A stretch of 64,000 nt of DNA from Euglena gracilis (lineage: Eukaryota; Euglenida; Euglenophyceae; Euglenales): the NCBI GenBank assembly GCA_039621445.1, contig CP154955.1, positions 48,964,086 to 49,028,085 on the forward strand, read 5' to 3'. The translations under genes were made by a program, and so were the position numbers. How positions within the stretch are numbered: the first letter of the stretch is position 1; each line of letters begins with the position of its first letter. This document shows, one piece after another, positions 1 to 22,659 of the stretch. Under the pieces are notes generated by a model. The model did no database searches and was not told the origin of the DNA. It saw only the letters and a list, made by a program, of their open reading frames with translations.

Positions 1-493
1 ACCCAGGCAGTTGCACAGAAAATATACGGGTATAAATTTTAAACTGAGGCAGAATAGGAAGCGTTTTTCCGCTTCAAAAAAATGGCAGAAAAAATACGTA
101 AATCCAACCCTACGTTTGTGAATCGCGAGGTTTCTAACCGACGTAACATGGCAGTTGTACCACCAACCACATCAATTCAGCATAAGTTCCCAGGTACTCC
201 TGTTTTGGGAAGGATTTTACCTGACATCGCGCTCTGGATGCGCCCAATTTGAGAGACCAACGTCCTGTTGCACCCCCCCGTTTATAAATTCAAAGACACC
301 TGCCAAACAGCACCATAAATCAACAAACGCTGATTATGAAGCGGAAAAACGCTTCATATGTGAAACAATAACCGATCTTACAACGTTTTCGTAGTTGAAG
401 AGGTCTGATAAAATAGTTTTAGGAAGAGGAAGCGGTTATCCGCTTCCTTTTAGTCTAGAGAAATCATTTTCTTCTGATTGGAACAGAGAACAC
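1..493. other. Upstream region with three short palindromes
   Basis: No convincing coding sequence is visible; the reading frames here are short and lack any recognisable motif. The stretch is AT-rich and carries GAAGCG-N6-CGCTTC palindromes at 58-75, 338-355 and 429-446. It could be the promoter and 5' leader of the gene at 494, or introns of a gene whose first exons lie to the left. Confidence 0.4.
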
Positions 494-3190
494 ATGCCTG
501 TCAGTGCGTCGCCTGTGGAACTGGTCCTGAACATTAGGGGCCTCCGCACATACTTGCAAAGAGGTCGACCTCGTTCGGGATGGGACCTGTTTCACGATGC
601 CTTCGTGGCTCATGATGCAGGTGCCCAAGGCATTGTTTCACTGTGCTGCATGGTGCGGCTCAATCGGCGATCGCGTCGCACAGTGGAAGTGGTTCGGGAG
701 GCCTTCCTGCGGTCCTCTTCCAACCCTCCACGGTGGCTGGGACAGCTGGCCACAGGGGCGTATGCTGTGTGGCGTACACTGCATCGACAGGCCCAACCCG
801 TCGCAGACCCCAGTACAGTGGCCGAGAACACCCCCAGCACGCGGGCGCTGCAGCAGCTTCCGAGGGCAATGAGGAGAACGCTGAGGCACACTGGCATCGT
901 GGGTCGTACGGAGGTGCGGGTTGCAGCCCGGGCAGCGGTGGCGGCGCGGGACATCCTGGCCTCCCTGCGGAACCACCAGGTTGTCCTCTGGCTGGACAAC
1001 TTCTGCTGGCTACGCTGGGGAACCGACCCGGCCACCCCAAACCTGAGCCAGAACCTCACGGCTTTTGGAACAGTGCAGGGCATACTGATGTGTGTGCATG
1101 ATTCAATGAATCACTGGTTAATTCCCGAAGCAGTTAACAACAAAAAAGTTAGGTAGATGGTAATGAAGCGGAAAAGCGCTTCAGTAGTACTCCATAAGTT
1201 TGCAGGGATGTTTGTGTCTCCGTTACAGGAAGTGAATGATTCAGATGGTAACACCCGTACTTTGCACTGATGCCGCTTCCTACAGCTTGAGAACCTGTTG
1301 CAACGACAGGGGACGAGGACACGCTCCGTGACATTCCCGGTGTCTCCAGGACATCCTGAGCTGAGCGACCTCATCGGCAACCTGGATGTGGTGGCATCCT
1401 CCTGTTGTACCGCATCGTTGCTGCTGCACCAAGCAGTGGTCGAATCGGACGGATGCAGCTGTCGGAGACGTCGATCAGAGTACCACTGGATGTGGCGCGG
1501 ACCAACATGCGGTCCCTACAATGGCGGCCGCTCTCGCTGACCGAGCAGGTGGTGTCAGCCAACTTGGACTTGTTGCTGGTGCTGCAGACGGCCAGGTCGC
1601 TGCAACACCTCACTCGTCGCCAGACGCCGCTGCTGGTGGATGAGAACATCCACTACCGGTGCCTGAGGCTGCTGTACTCTGCGTCGGCATCGCGGTACTA
1701 CGTGTCCCGCTACCTGGCCGAGGTCCCGCTGCTGTACGGCATCTGGCACGCGTACAAGCACACGGTGACCATCGTGTACCGGGCGTTCTTCCCGGTACTG
1801 GCCCACCTGGAGGTGTCCCCCGGTGACCACCACCTGACGTGCAGCCTGCGGAGCCACCGGAAGGTGCTGTACATGGAGAAGCTGTTTGCCAGCCTTCTGT
1901 TGTCCCGCGAGTCGGTCATGTCCCATTCTGAGTCGCGCATAGCACATGTGAAGCGGTTTTCCGCTTGCTCTGCCCCACTCGTGACTTTTCAGGATGTACG
2001 CGACATGTTATGTGCGATTCAGGTGTCAATTGACGACCAGAATGCAAGACTGGACCCGCTCTGCGACAACAAGAGCTGAGCAACAGCAGCAACTCCGTTC
2101 GTACCCGTACCAGCTGCTGCAGGGGCTGCGGCACATCCTGGTGTTCTATGCCCCCGCATTGCTGCACCTGGGCCACGAGGTCCGACAGTGTACGTGGAGG
2201 GGTAGACCCGAGGACGAGGTGAAGGGTACTACCGCTCGGCTGGTGCTGCAGAAGTGCCTCTTGCTGCTGATGCACCTGGAACAGCTGATGAGTCCCGGAA
2301 GGCCGCCGTCGGAGTACCAGCGGACCATCTCCCTGGCCCTGCTGGGGTGGCAGGACTGGATGTCCCGGCTGCCTGGCTGCGTGTTCGTGGAGGAGGCTGG
2401 GGAGGCCATGCTGTCGCGGCTGTCGTCTGCCTGCAAGCGGAACCCCCACGTGACCAGCTTCGAGGGTACGCTGCAGCTGTTCCTGAACCTCGGCGCCCCC
2501 TCCGGCGAGGCTCACCACAGCCGTGGCAGCCTCCGGAAGCAGCTCGTTCAGGAGATGGCACGTCGTGTTCGTGGCCTCCTTGGCAGCCCTGGTGACCGTC
2601 CATTTCCGAAGCGGGTGGACAGCACCACCGTGCGGTGGCTGGTGGACCCAGAGACCTACCCCACCTGGATGGCACCGGAACCTGCACCAACGCGGATGAC
2701 AACTGAGCAGCTGCTGCCCGTCCTGCGACACTCCCTGCAGACGCTGGTCCGTGGACAGCGCCTCGCTGCAGACGTGGAGGAGTGGCTCAGGACCAACGTG
2801 GGCACTGTTGATCCAGATCTTCTGCAAGAAAGAGAAGAGGCGATGTACCCCTTCCTCGCGCGCAGAAGAGCCAGAGCTGCCACAGCGGAACATCCACTTC
2901 AGCTTCCCGATGAAGCGGAAAACCGCTTGCACGACGCGGATGAAGCGGATACCCGCTTCGATGTCCACTCAACTGAGATGGCGGAGGCAGAGGCATCAAT
3001 CGTGGTGGGTGACCAGAAGGAAGGCAGCAGTCTGTACGAGCCACCGGAGTCCCTCTACGAGCCGCCCGGTGACCTATCGGACGGCTACGTGTCCGTGGGG
3101 GCCTCCGACGGATTGGACTGGCTGGGCTCACTGCAAGGCAGTGATATATCCGATGCTTCGTCGGACGTATCCGTAGCGGTGGTGTGTTAA
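494..3190 (+). CDS. Large multi-exon protein, possible DDE/RNase H-like transposase relative
   Basis: Four exon blocks share one style of coding sequence: 494-about 1077, 1286-1387, 1459-about 1911 and about 2089-3190 (TAA stop). The 1388-1458 intron has GT and AG ends, and the exons on either side join in phase 0. The start is the ATG at 494, but an upstream exon is possible because an AG lies just before it. Exon 1 contains VVLWLDNFCWLRWGTDP, and exon 3 contains LVDENIHYRCLRLLYS followed by LLYGIWHAYKHTV. These look like the acidic strands of RNase H-fold transposases of eukaryotic mobile elements, but I cannot prove the family or name all catalytic residues. The last exon is leucine-rich and ends in an acidic, serine-rich tail (about 2990-3187). 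Two palindrome copies lie in frame at 2912-2929 and 2942-2959. Exact borders between 1911 and 2089 are unresolved; a small extra exon near 1993-2023 is possible. Confidence 0.55.
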
Positions 3191-3558
3191 TGCCTTCTGA
3201 TTGCTGTTTGTGGGAGATATCTGTTGTACATACGGTATTTGGGACACGTTGGGTTCGCACGCTGGCTATTACTAACTAATACATTGGCAAATATGAGCAT
3301 ACCGGACCATGAACACAACAGACAACAAGAAAAAGGATACCTTTTTTAAACCTGGTGCTGTTTGGTCCAGGTTGGCAGTGTAAAAGGGAGAGTGTTTTGC
3401 AAACAACAAGTAAAAGCAAAAAAAATAACCAATTTGACTGTGTTTTATAAGTTCTTTTTGAAAATAAATTATGCAAATCCATTCATCTCAGCCTCATTTC
3501 CAACAGATTGGAGGATTATGTACATATTTTTTGCTTTTTCCTTCACAGACCAGTACAC
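3191..3558. other. Spacer between the two plus-strand genes
   Basis: AT-rich, with no coding signal. It contains the 3' end region of the upstream gene and the leader of the ParB-like gene. Unlike most spacers and introns in this block, it contains no GAAGCG-N6-CGCTTC copy. Confidence 0.4.
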
Positions 3559-6500
3559 ATGCCTCCGAAGAAGCTGGCGAAGGCAGACACCACGGGACAG
3601 TCGATCCCGAAGCTGCTGGAAGACGAGGAGATGTGGCTGCAGAGGGAACAGGGTTAGATTTGTGGTTCCTTTTGGTGAATGAACAGATATCGATTGGACA
3701 GTGTGGCAAGATTACCCTCAGTGGAAAGACTTCTGTTGACATTCTTCATTGAAGCTAACGTTCAGATGTATTGACAGGAAAAAATCACTTTGGTCAACTA
3801 ATGAAGCGGAAAGACGCTTCATTGCCGTGAAATGCATTATTTATCCCACAAAAGAAATATAACTTAACTAACCCTGTAGTCGGGCAGCTGGTCCTGGACG
3901 TTGACCTGAGCCGGGGGCAGGTCCGGCGACCCCGTCAGGAGCACGTGAACGACCTCATCACCGAGCTGAAGAACAATCCGCCGCAGGAGCTGGTGCTGAC
4001 GGTGTGGCCGGAGAGAGGTGTCCACCAGCACCCTCCATATTGTGTTTGTCGTTCCTGTGGATCAGATCAGACCCCCTCACTTCAAGTTGGTGGGTTGGAC
4101 GTAGGTTGTGTGTTTCTCTGTTTCATCATATGGAAATGATCTTTCATGCGTTGTGTGGGGCAATGGATTCTTTCTGAATGACTTCCCCTCCTCGCAGCTA
4201 CGGGGAAGTGGGTCATCCTGAGTGGTCAACATCGCTTCCTGGCTGCCTCGGCCATCGCCGACGCCGCCATCGCCGATGCCCGGCGGCCGCCAGCCTTCAC
4301 GGAGAGGTTCCGGTGCAAGGTGGTGAAGGAGTACACCAGCATCATCGAGCGCCAGCAGCTGGCCGGCAGGTTGCAGGCCATGGACGGCAACGTCATGGAC
4401 ATGACCCTGGCCGACCGCCTGCACTGGCTGCTGAAGGAGGACACCCACAACCGGGACATTGCGGAGGCGGAAGGGGTGGCGTACAACCCCACCAAAACGG
4501 AGCTGTTGAGGAACGTGTACAGCAAGACGGGATGCCGGGAGACCGTGGACGGTGCCCTGGTATGTACTGTCGCGTATGGATGATTATACAACCCATGTTA
4601 TTTAATGAATTATGGCATATGGCATAGTCAGTTTGTGGTTGGTGGTTTTCTAATGCGATTTCTAATACAGTAATAATGCACATGGAAGCGTTTTTCCGCT
4701 TCATTATCCTCTATTTCATTTTTTGTCCATCTCAGGGCACGTGGGTCAAAGCCATGGTCCCGGTCACGGAGTGGGTCCTGCAGATAGGGAACGAGGCTGT
4801 GGAGGTGGTGAAGAGGATGGAGACCCGTAGTGGGGACCGGGTCACCGCACACACGTTCAAGTGCCTGGAGGCCTTCTACCATCCGGACGACTACGCGGAG
4901 CTGGCCCAGGTGATGTTGGACGAGAAGTCCAAGCCCACCACCCAACGGCTGGGCCAGGCTCCACATTTTGCATTCCACATCTGTCGAATGGTTGCAAATC
5001 ACGAAAATAAAGAAACATTTTTTATCATGCAGAAAGGAAGCGTGTTTCCGCTTCGTACATAAACGTATTTAATTTTTAATGTAAATATGTGTTCATAGTA
5101 TTCACCCACTCATCCAAAACAGAAAGTGGAGTCTGCTGCCAAGCAGGAGACGGCGAAGCTGGTGCGCCGGAGGACCTGGACGTGGCTGCTGCAGCACCCT
5201 GAGCTGGATGCCGACGTTCTTCACCCAACCAGAAGTGTGTACTGTTTATGTGTTTTCGTTAATCATATGCGTGCAAGTCTTAGAACTGCTGGCTTTCCCT
5301 ATCTTTGATAACTGGTTCTTTACAAGGATAATACTCAGTCAGCATCATGAAGCGTTTTTCCGCTTCACTTTCTAAATTTCTCTTCTTTTTGCAGAGGACT
5401 TGGTGCAGGTGGCCGCGCTGGAGGCTGCCCTGCAGCCGGAGCACGTCAAGGTGCCGATGACCGGAGTGAAGTGGAGGTGGTCGCCCGAAGCCCCCTGTGC
5501 GGGGACCAACTTCCGATTTGTAAAAACAATTGTCGTTTCACAGCCTGGAGTGAATGCACCCCCCCCAGTGAATGCACACCCTCTCAGATGCGATGTCAGT
5601 TGTCCCCCGGCATCGGCCACCCATCGAGGTGGTACGCCGCGCGCCGCTGTGGGCCGACCCCCGGTACGAGGGCCTCAGGCAGCGGCTGCTTGGCCCCGTG
5701 ATGGAGCCCGTCGTCAAGATCGGGGGCGTCTTCGGCACCCTGGACCTGCACGGCATGAGCCTTCCTGGCCGCGGTCTGTCAACGCCCGGGAAGTCCAAGA
5801 AGCCCGAGGAGGAGGTGTCCAGCACCCAGGAGATCTCCACGCCAGGCCGGGCCAAGCGGGCTGCCCAGCCTGAGGCGCCGAAGACCGGCCTCATCCACGT
5901 GGTGCCCATGCAGTCCACGGACAACGCCTGGCCGAAGGACCTCCGTCTGCTGGACCTGGCAGCCGTGGTGGTGGAGGTGGAGCCCCAACAGTTCGCCGAC
6001 GAGGACAGCGTGCATACCGAGGTGTTGAGGCTCATGCTGACGGGGGTGCCCATGATCGCCGTCGGGAGGGACATCGACCTGCGAGATCTCCAAGCGCGGC
6101 TGACGAAGTTGCTGGGCAGTGAGATGAACGTCTTCCGCAAGGACATCGTCCTCTTCATCCCGCAGACGGGGCCCGACCCGGAGTGGATCTGGGCGCGAAG
6201 GACCCTGTCCGTGCTCACCACCAACAAGAAGACCATGAAGGTACACTTTATGTTATTATTTTCTTCATTTCATGATGAAGCGGAAAAGCGCTTCCTGTTC
6301 ACGAGAGCAGTTGTTTTCTTTTCTTGTCTATGACATAGTGAATGCATACATGTACATCGTACATAACAGAAAAACCCTGTTCCTTCCGGTCGTAGGACCC
6401 CGGACAGATCACCTTGCAGGGGATGCACCAGGTCCCGGATTGCACTTAGCATGCCAGTTAATGTTAAGGGTGTTGTCTTCAGTTTTCATCCTTTAAGCGT

Positions 6501-7414
6501 GAAACTTGTGTCCCGGTTGCTGAGGGCAGTGTCAACCAACACCGTTGGTTTTTGTCGATGTTTGATTTGAAGTGCAATCCGGTGCACCCGACGTTGCCCA
6601 TCTTGTTCCTGTGGAGGTGGCCTGGTGGTTCCTGCGGCGGCTGGAGGTGGCCACCGCCGAGTGGGTGATGGTGCTGAGTTCCCGGCCGGTGCTGTCCGCC
6701 CAGCTGGCGGTGCGGGCGGGCAGCGCCATCAACCTGCTGTGGGGCGTGCCGGCGCTCCCCTCCGACGACGCAGAGGCCCAGCAGCGCTGCCTGGAGGACA
6801 TCGGCCGCGAAGTGAGGGTGGCCGACGGGCTACCACCGGTGATCTGGGTGCAGGGTTGCCCAGGCTTCTGTCTCTTACTCTCACTGAATTCAATTTCACA
6901 TGGTTTGACATTTGACGAATGCATAAATGGAAATTACCTCAGTGAATCTGTTTCTTTTCTGGATTTAAAGTTTGAAGCGGAAAAGCGCTTCGAATTGCTT
7001 TGCTTATTTTTTTACTGGTTTGTATTCTGCATTCCCTTTCCCTTCTGATTCCTCACAAGCATTTTCCATTGGGTTGCCCTGTGGCAAGGACGTCCACTGC
7101 TATTACATCCGCCCTGGCCCTGAACGTGTCCGTACCTCCCGGAGGGGACGAGACGGCCCCCGCACCACCGACGGAGGAGGAGCCCCCGTCCAAGCAGGGC
7201 GGCCGGGACCCGAAGGAGTCCAAGTCCAAGGAGTCCCAGGACAAGCACCAAGGAGAAGGAGACCAAGGACAAGCCGGACAAGAAGACCAATGACACGCCC
7301 AAGAAGGCGCCCGGGGGAAGCAGTCCGCCTCCTCGCAGCAGGCCGGCCCGGCACACACTACGAGTCCGTCCCCGGAACCGCCGGAGCGCGCCCGCCACAC
7401 AGGGAGCGGCCTAA
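3559..7414 (+). CDS. ParB/sulfiredoxin-like domain protein, about ten exons
   Basis: Exons, with phases that agree through exon 6: 3559-3652, 3880-4017, 4198-4559, 4736-4957, 5123-5234, 5395-about 5500, about 5606-6240, 6396-about 6444, about 6578-6853 and about 7089-7414. The N-terminal part reads like a ParB/Srx-type domain: LVLDVDLSRGQVR, then a helix (VNDLITELKNN), then ELVLTVWPE and KWVILSGQHRFLAASAI, equivalent to the ParB strand plus G-x-H/R-R-x-x-A box. Such domains bind nucleotides and act in DNA partitioning or as nucleases; the role here is unknown. The remaining roughly 600 residues are unrecognised and end in a K/D/E-rich then basic tail. Most introns are GT-AG. The 4958-5122 intron would be GC-AG, and the intron at about 6445-6577 has inverted-repeat ends. 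The last exon changes reading frame twice (near 7125 and 7245), so it is either mis-sequenced, differently spliced or decayed. Confidence 0.65.
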
Positions 7415-9123
7415 TGGAGGATTGTCTGTGATATCTCTTTCCTTATGTCATCTGTCCATTGGCAGTCATATAACAATTCTGTTTGATGAAGCGTTTTTCC
7501 GCTTCCTTTATAACTGAATCAGAGTAATTTTCGTAAGATTGGTAGTGAGTTTCAAGTTTGACTGTAAATGATTCCGCTGCGATTCCACAATGGCATCGAA
7601 TCAAACACCGTTCTGTGAATTCCACGTCTCCCAGTTTGCTTGCGCTCCCTGTTGCATGAGGAAGCGGTCCGCCCTGAGAACTCCAGGAGCTGCTGTTGGA
7701 CACGACGTTGTTTTAAACTTCTGCTTGCTAAATAAATCACAACTATCTCCTGGAGCGTCGCTTGCTCCAGCCGACTCGCCCGAGACCAGCTCACGCTGCA
7801 GAGCCAACCTTGGAGGCAGTCACAACCGTTCTGCGGGAGCCACTTTGAGCTTCATATCCTACGGCGACTTTTTCTTCTATTCCGCTTTAGCTTTGCTCTC
7901 TCTGTCCTTTCCCCCCCTTTCCCGCCTTCGCCGCTTTCTATGTCACCCAGTCCCCAACCATGCGCACGCCGTTTCGCCACAACCCACACCCACCCATTTT
8001 CGCCTTGTCTGTCCTTTGTGTTTGTCTTTGGCATGGCTGCGGAACTGGGGCCTGTGGGGTTTGTTTCCAGCCCTGACCTTTGTTTTGAGACTCAAGAGGT
8101 TACAATTCCACAAACTTGCTCGGTTAATGGTGCTTAGGGATACAATGCATCTTCTCAGTACTGTTTCAGGGAACGGGATTTATGTTTGTGATGGGTAGTT
8201 CAAGTTTCGGGGACAGACAGTACATTACATTCTGCATTCAGTGTCGTTTATGATTTGGCCAATGGCAGTTTCAGACCATAACAGTTCAGTATGAATTAGA
8301 CCAATGTAAATCCTCTTCTTTGCTTTGAGGAAAGCGGAAAACCCGCTTCAAGCATTTTCCCGCTGTTTTTTTGTCAGGTTTTCCACTCCTACACCTGCTT
8401 ATGAATGGCCCCGGTACCACCTAACAGGCGGGCCTTGGATTTGATTAAGGTCTGTATTGTTCTTTGTTACAGTTGTATACCAGCTGTTTGGCTGGCTGTC
8501 ATGTCTTCTTGGGAATGTAGTAGTCAAACTTAAATGCCGATGATTACTGCTCATCGTGGCGTGCCGTTCATCACGCCCTCCGTAAAGTCTGAACGAAGTG
8601 TGATTGGACATTTATTATTCACTGTTTGAATTGCATCTACTTCTCTGATTTGTTGCATATTTTTCTGTTTTCCATTAAAGCGGTTTTCCGCTTCGTTTTC
8701 ACTTTAAGAAAATTTTATTCAGTTTGTGTTGGTATTCTCTTAGTCATGCTTCTTCTGGTGTCGATTTTGGTAACCTGTGTATGATTTTGAAGCGGAATGT
8801 AATTTTTACCGCTTCCTATATTTTGTGTTTATTATTTTTCCCCCTTTGCAGGGGATCGTCTTCCTCTGCATCTGGGGGCAGTTGTGGTGAGGTGTGTGTT
8901 TGCAATTTATTGCTGTCTTTGAATTTTCTGTAGGGTTTTCGTTCATTTAGGCTAAATTTCAAAATTTAATTGGCGTTTTAGCTTGTTTTCGGAGTTTTAA
9001 AAACTTCGTTACTGCAAGCCAAACATGTAATCAGAAATGGCCGAAATCGGGACCTCTTCCAAAACCCTCAAAAAAAACAGGCCATTTTAGGAAGCGTTTT
9101 TCCGCTTCCTTTTCCGCTTCGAG
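7415..9123. other. Non-coding tail of the palindrome-rich block
   Basis: No reading frame here has coding character; the 200-residue frame near 7590-8198 is proline/leucine-rich without motifs. The stretch contains palindrome copies at 7488, 8331, 8677, 8789 and 9091 and lacks the poly-G runs found everywhere to its right. The last 100 bases are homologous to 50.94-51.07 kb, which suggests that this is the end of a repeated unit. Confidence 0.5.
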
Positions 9124-9804
9124 GGGGTTAAAATTTTTGGGCAGTTTATGCCTCCTAAGAGTGTGTGTGTGGGCTCGGGGGGGGGGGGGGCGATTGTCAT
9201 TGGGAGGAAACAGTCACATGTTCTCATCTCTGCTTTTGGAGTTTTTTTGCAGACTTCGAGTGGCGGGCAGACCCTGAGTGGTTGCATGCTGCAGCCAGTG
9301 GCAGCGGGAAGGCACCCCAAAGACTGCAGGCACTCCCAATCATTGGAGACATGACCTGGGTTTGCAAACTGCATTGACGAACAAAAAAAACAGAAACAAA
9401 GCCAGAAACAGAAACCCAATTGGAGATAGATCTGATTCCTCTGGGGGAGCTCGAACCCAAACAGGAGGTTCCAGACAAAATAGTGGTCATGTTGTTTCCC
9501 AGAAATTGCCCGGGGGAGGGAGAGATTGCCAAAAAAAAACATTATTCGGCGGTTTTATAAATGAATTTTTGCAAATTTATTCAGGCTCGGGCAGTGGATG
9601 TCGCGTAATCGACTTGGGCCTGTTTGAAAGTCACAATACCAGGCACCCAAACCCTGAATGAAGGCTGGTGTCCCAGGAGCTGGAGATGGAAGTTAGGTAT
9701 CTGACAGTTAGAGTGCCCCAGAGCATGTGTCGCCGCAACCCAGTATGTATGTTGGGTACCGCCCCATGCTGGTCTGCAAACCACCCTAAACCATACCACC
9801 TCCC
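9124..9804. other. Spacer with poly-G run, no gene seen
   Basis: The first long G-run of the window is at 9177-9190. From here to the end the sequence is typical of the repeat-rich part of the window. No exon was recognised before the coiled-coil gene, whose stop codon is at 9805-9807 on the minus strand. Confidence 0.35.
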
Positions 9805-20992
<11,188 letters not shown>

Positions 20993-22659
20993 CTGAGGGG
21001 AGAGATGGAGGCACTGAGGTAAGACTCCATGTCCCCCAGCTGGGGGAATTGGGAAGGTAATAATATATTAGCGAGCCATATTCCCATACACCAGCTTTAC
21101 TAACTGAACCTTAAACGGCAGGGGGGGGTGTAGGCATGCACTCCCAAATACACGGCGGTGGTTCAGACTGGAGCCTTCGGTATTCCGGAACCATTCTGGA
21201 ACCCACAAATGTCACCGCTGCAGAGCGTTTCCACCCTGGCGTTCGGTTATATCTGAGGTGCTTTTTCATCGTGGCCCCTGCAGAGTATTTCGACAACAAA
21301 CAAACACCGAACTGATCGTTGCACCGTAGACCGCTCTGGGAGGTCGAAGAACCAGGCCAGGAAAAAAGGGGGGGAAAGAAGAAAAAAACCAAAAGTGGAG
21401 CAAGGTGACCTGTTGTTTCGTCCGGGGAATCATGCCACAATGGCGCCCCCATGTAGGACCGGTGGAAAGAAACGCATCGAGCCAAAGCGTTTCCTGTGAA
21501 ACAGAGTGCAGGATGGAGTTGGATTTCGCGGGGTCCCCACCAAAAAAAAAATAATAAACCCCTGGGTCTAAGCATTCAGTTGGTTGGGGGAAATCTGGGT
21601 CGGTTGGCGGAAAAAAAATCCCAAAAATGGTCCCTGGAGCCCACCCCCTGTTCAGAAATATGTCCCTCGAGTATTGAAACAAATTTTTTCATAAATAAAA
21701 TAATAATAAAGGCGACAGCTTTTGGCCCCTGGAGGAGTCGTATGCATACATTCACTTAGTGCCCCTGGGTGCACTTTTCCCCGGGCCCAACCTGCCCACC
21801 CACTTTTTTGAAAAACCACCTAACCACTACCCCCCCGGTGGGAGTCAACCAAATGGCGTTGATACAGCAATCATGCGACCATCGATTTACTTAATAACAC
21901 CTGTGTGACCCCCCCCGGGGGGTTTCAAGAGTGGGGGAGGGGTCAGGCTGCAATAGATCAGATTTTGGTTCGGCCGAAGGCCAGGCCAGAAAATTCTTTC
22001 AAGGATATTTGAATAATTTTGGCTGGATTTTGAGTGGTGGGTGAGTGGGTGGGTTCACAAAGGAATGACGTATGACCATATGCACAAGCAGACGTGGGGT
22101 CCAACCGTTACCTGGTGACCCTGGGGACAGCGTCCAGCTCGCAAGGCCAGAAGAGGTGCCCGAAAAAATGGTGCTGGCTCATTCCAACAGAGAATAGACC
22201 CCGAACACATTTTGAGATGTATGGCCAACATTTTCATGGGAAAAAAATCTCGAGACGCCAACAAAATTTTTTTTCAAAAAATGTATTTTACCATTCAAAA
22301 TTATTTTCCATCACGATTGTCAAATATTCAATTACTTCAAAACAGTCTCAATCAATATTTCTGATTGCCTCTTTGTCACGAAAGTAAATGGTGGCCCTTG
22401 GCCAAAAATGGTCCACCAGCATGAACAACCTGACAGAACCCATCATGTGGTCAGAAGACGGTGGCCCAGTTTTTCTGCACTGTACCGTCCTCTGTCAACC
22501 GTCAACCCTGGAATGCTGGGAAGGGGTGGTTCCCTTTTGCATACGAGGCACAGCAGCGTGGAAATGCGGGTGCAATTGGAAGGTAGCAGTACAAGCCACA
22601 CACGAAACAACGGACACATAAAATTGCATAAGTGAGAGGGGGGGGTGACGGTGGGCAGG
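20993..22659. other. Spacer between coiled-coil gene and MsrA
   Basis: No coding signal was recognised apart from the tentative coiled-coil exon at its edge. The stretch should contain the 3' flank of MsrA and the missing 5' exon(s) of the coiled-coil gene, which I could not find. Confidence 0.3.

Larger units (their letters stand above)
58..9108. repeat. Dispersed short palindrome GAAGCG-N6-CGCTTC, 18 copies
   Basis: Copies start at 58, 338, 429, 1165, 1950, 2912, 2942, 3803, 4685, 5037, 5349, 6277, 6974, 7488, 8331, 8677, 8789 and 9091. Most are 18 bases with 6-base arms; the middle six vary (GAAAAA, TTTTTC, GTTATC, GATACC, TGTTTC). Copies at 8331, 8677 and 8789 are degenerate or have a longer loop. 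Both orientations occur. Several introns of the two plus-strand genes contain exactly one copy, two copies are in frame in an exon, and the family stops at 9.11 kb apart from degenerate relatives near 51.0 and 53.5 kb. As RNA each would form a 6-7 bp hairpin. Confidence 0.9.

Noticed and set aside
7590-8198. 202-residue plus-strand frame after the ParB-like gene
   Set aside because: No motif, low-complexity composition, and it spans AT-rich sequence typical of the surrounding non-coding DNA.
58-9108. CRISPR-like spaced repeats
   Set aside because: Spacing is irregular (30 to more than 900 bases), the repeats are palindromes with variable centres, and the genome is eukaryotic.
494-9108. Integrated giant-virus segment with hairpin terminators
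   Set aside because: The genes have several spliced introns and no viral hallmark gene was recognised; palindromes occur inside introns and an exon, not only after genes.
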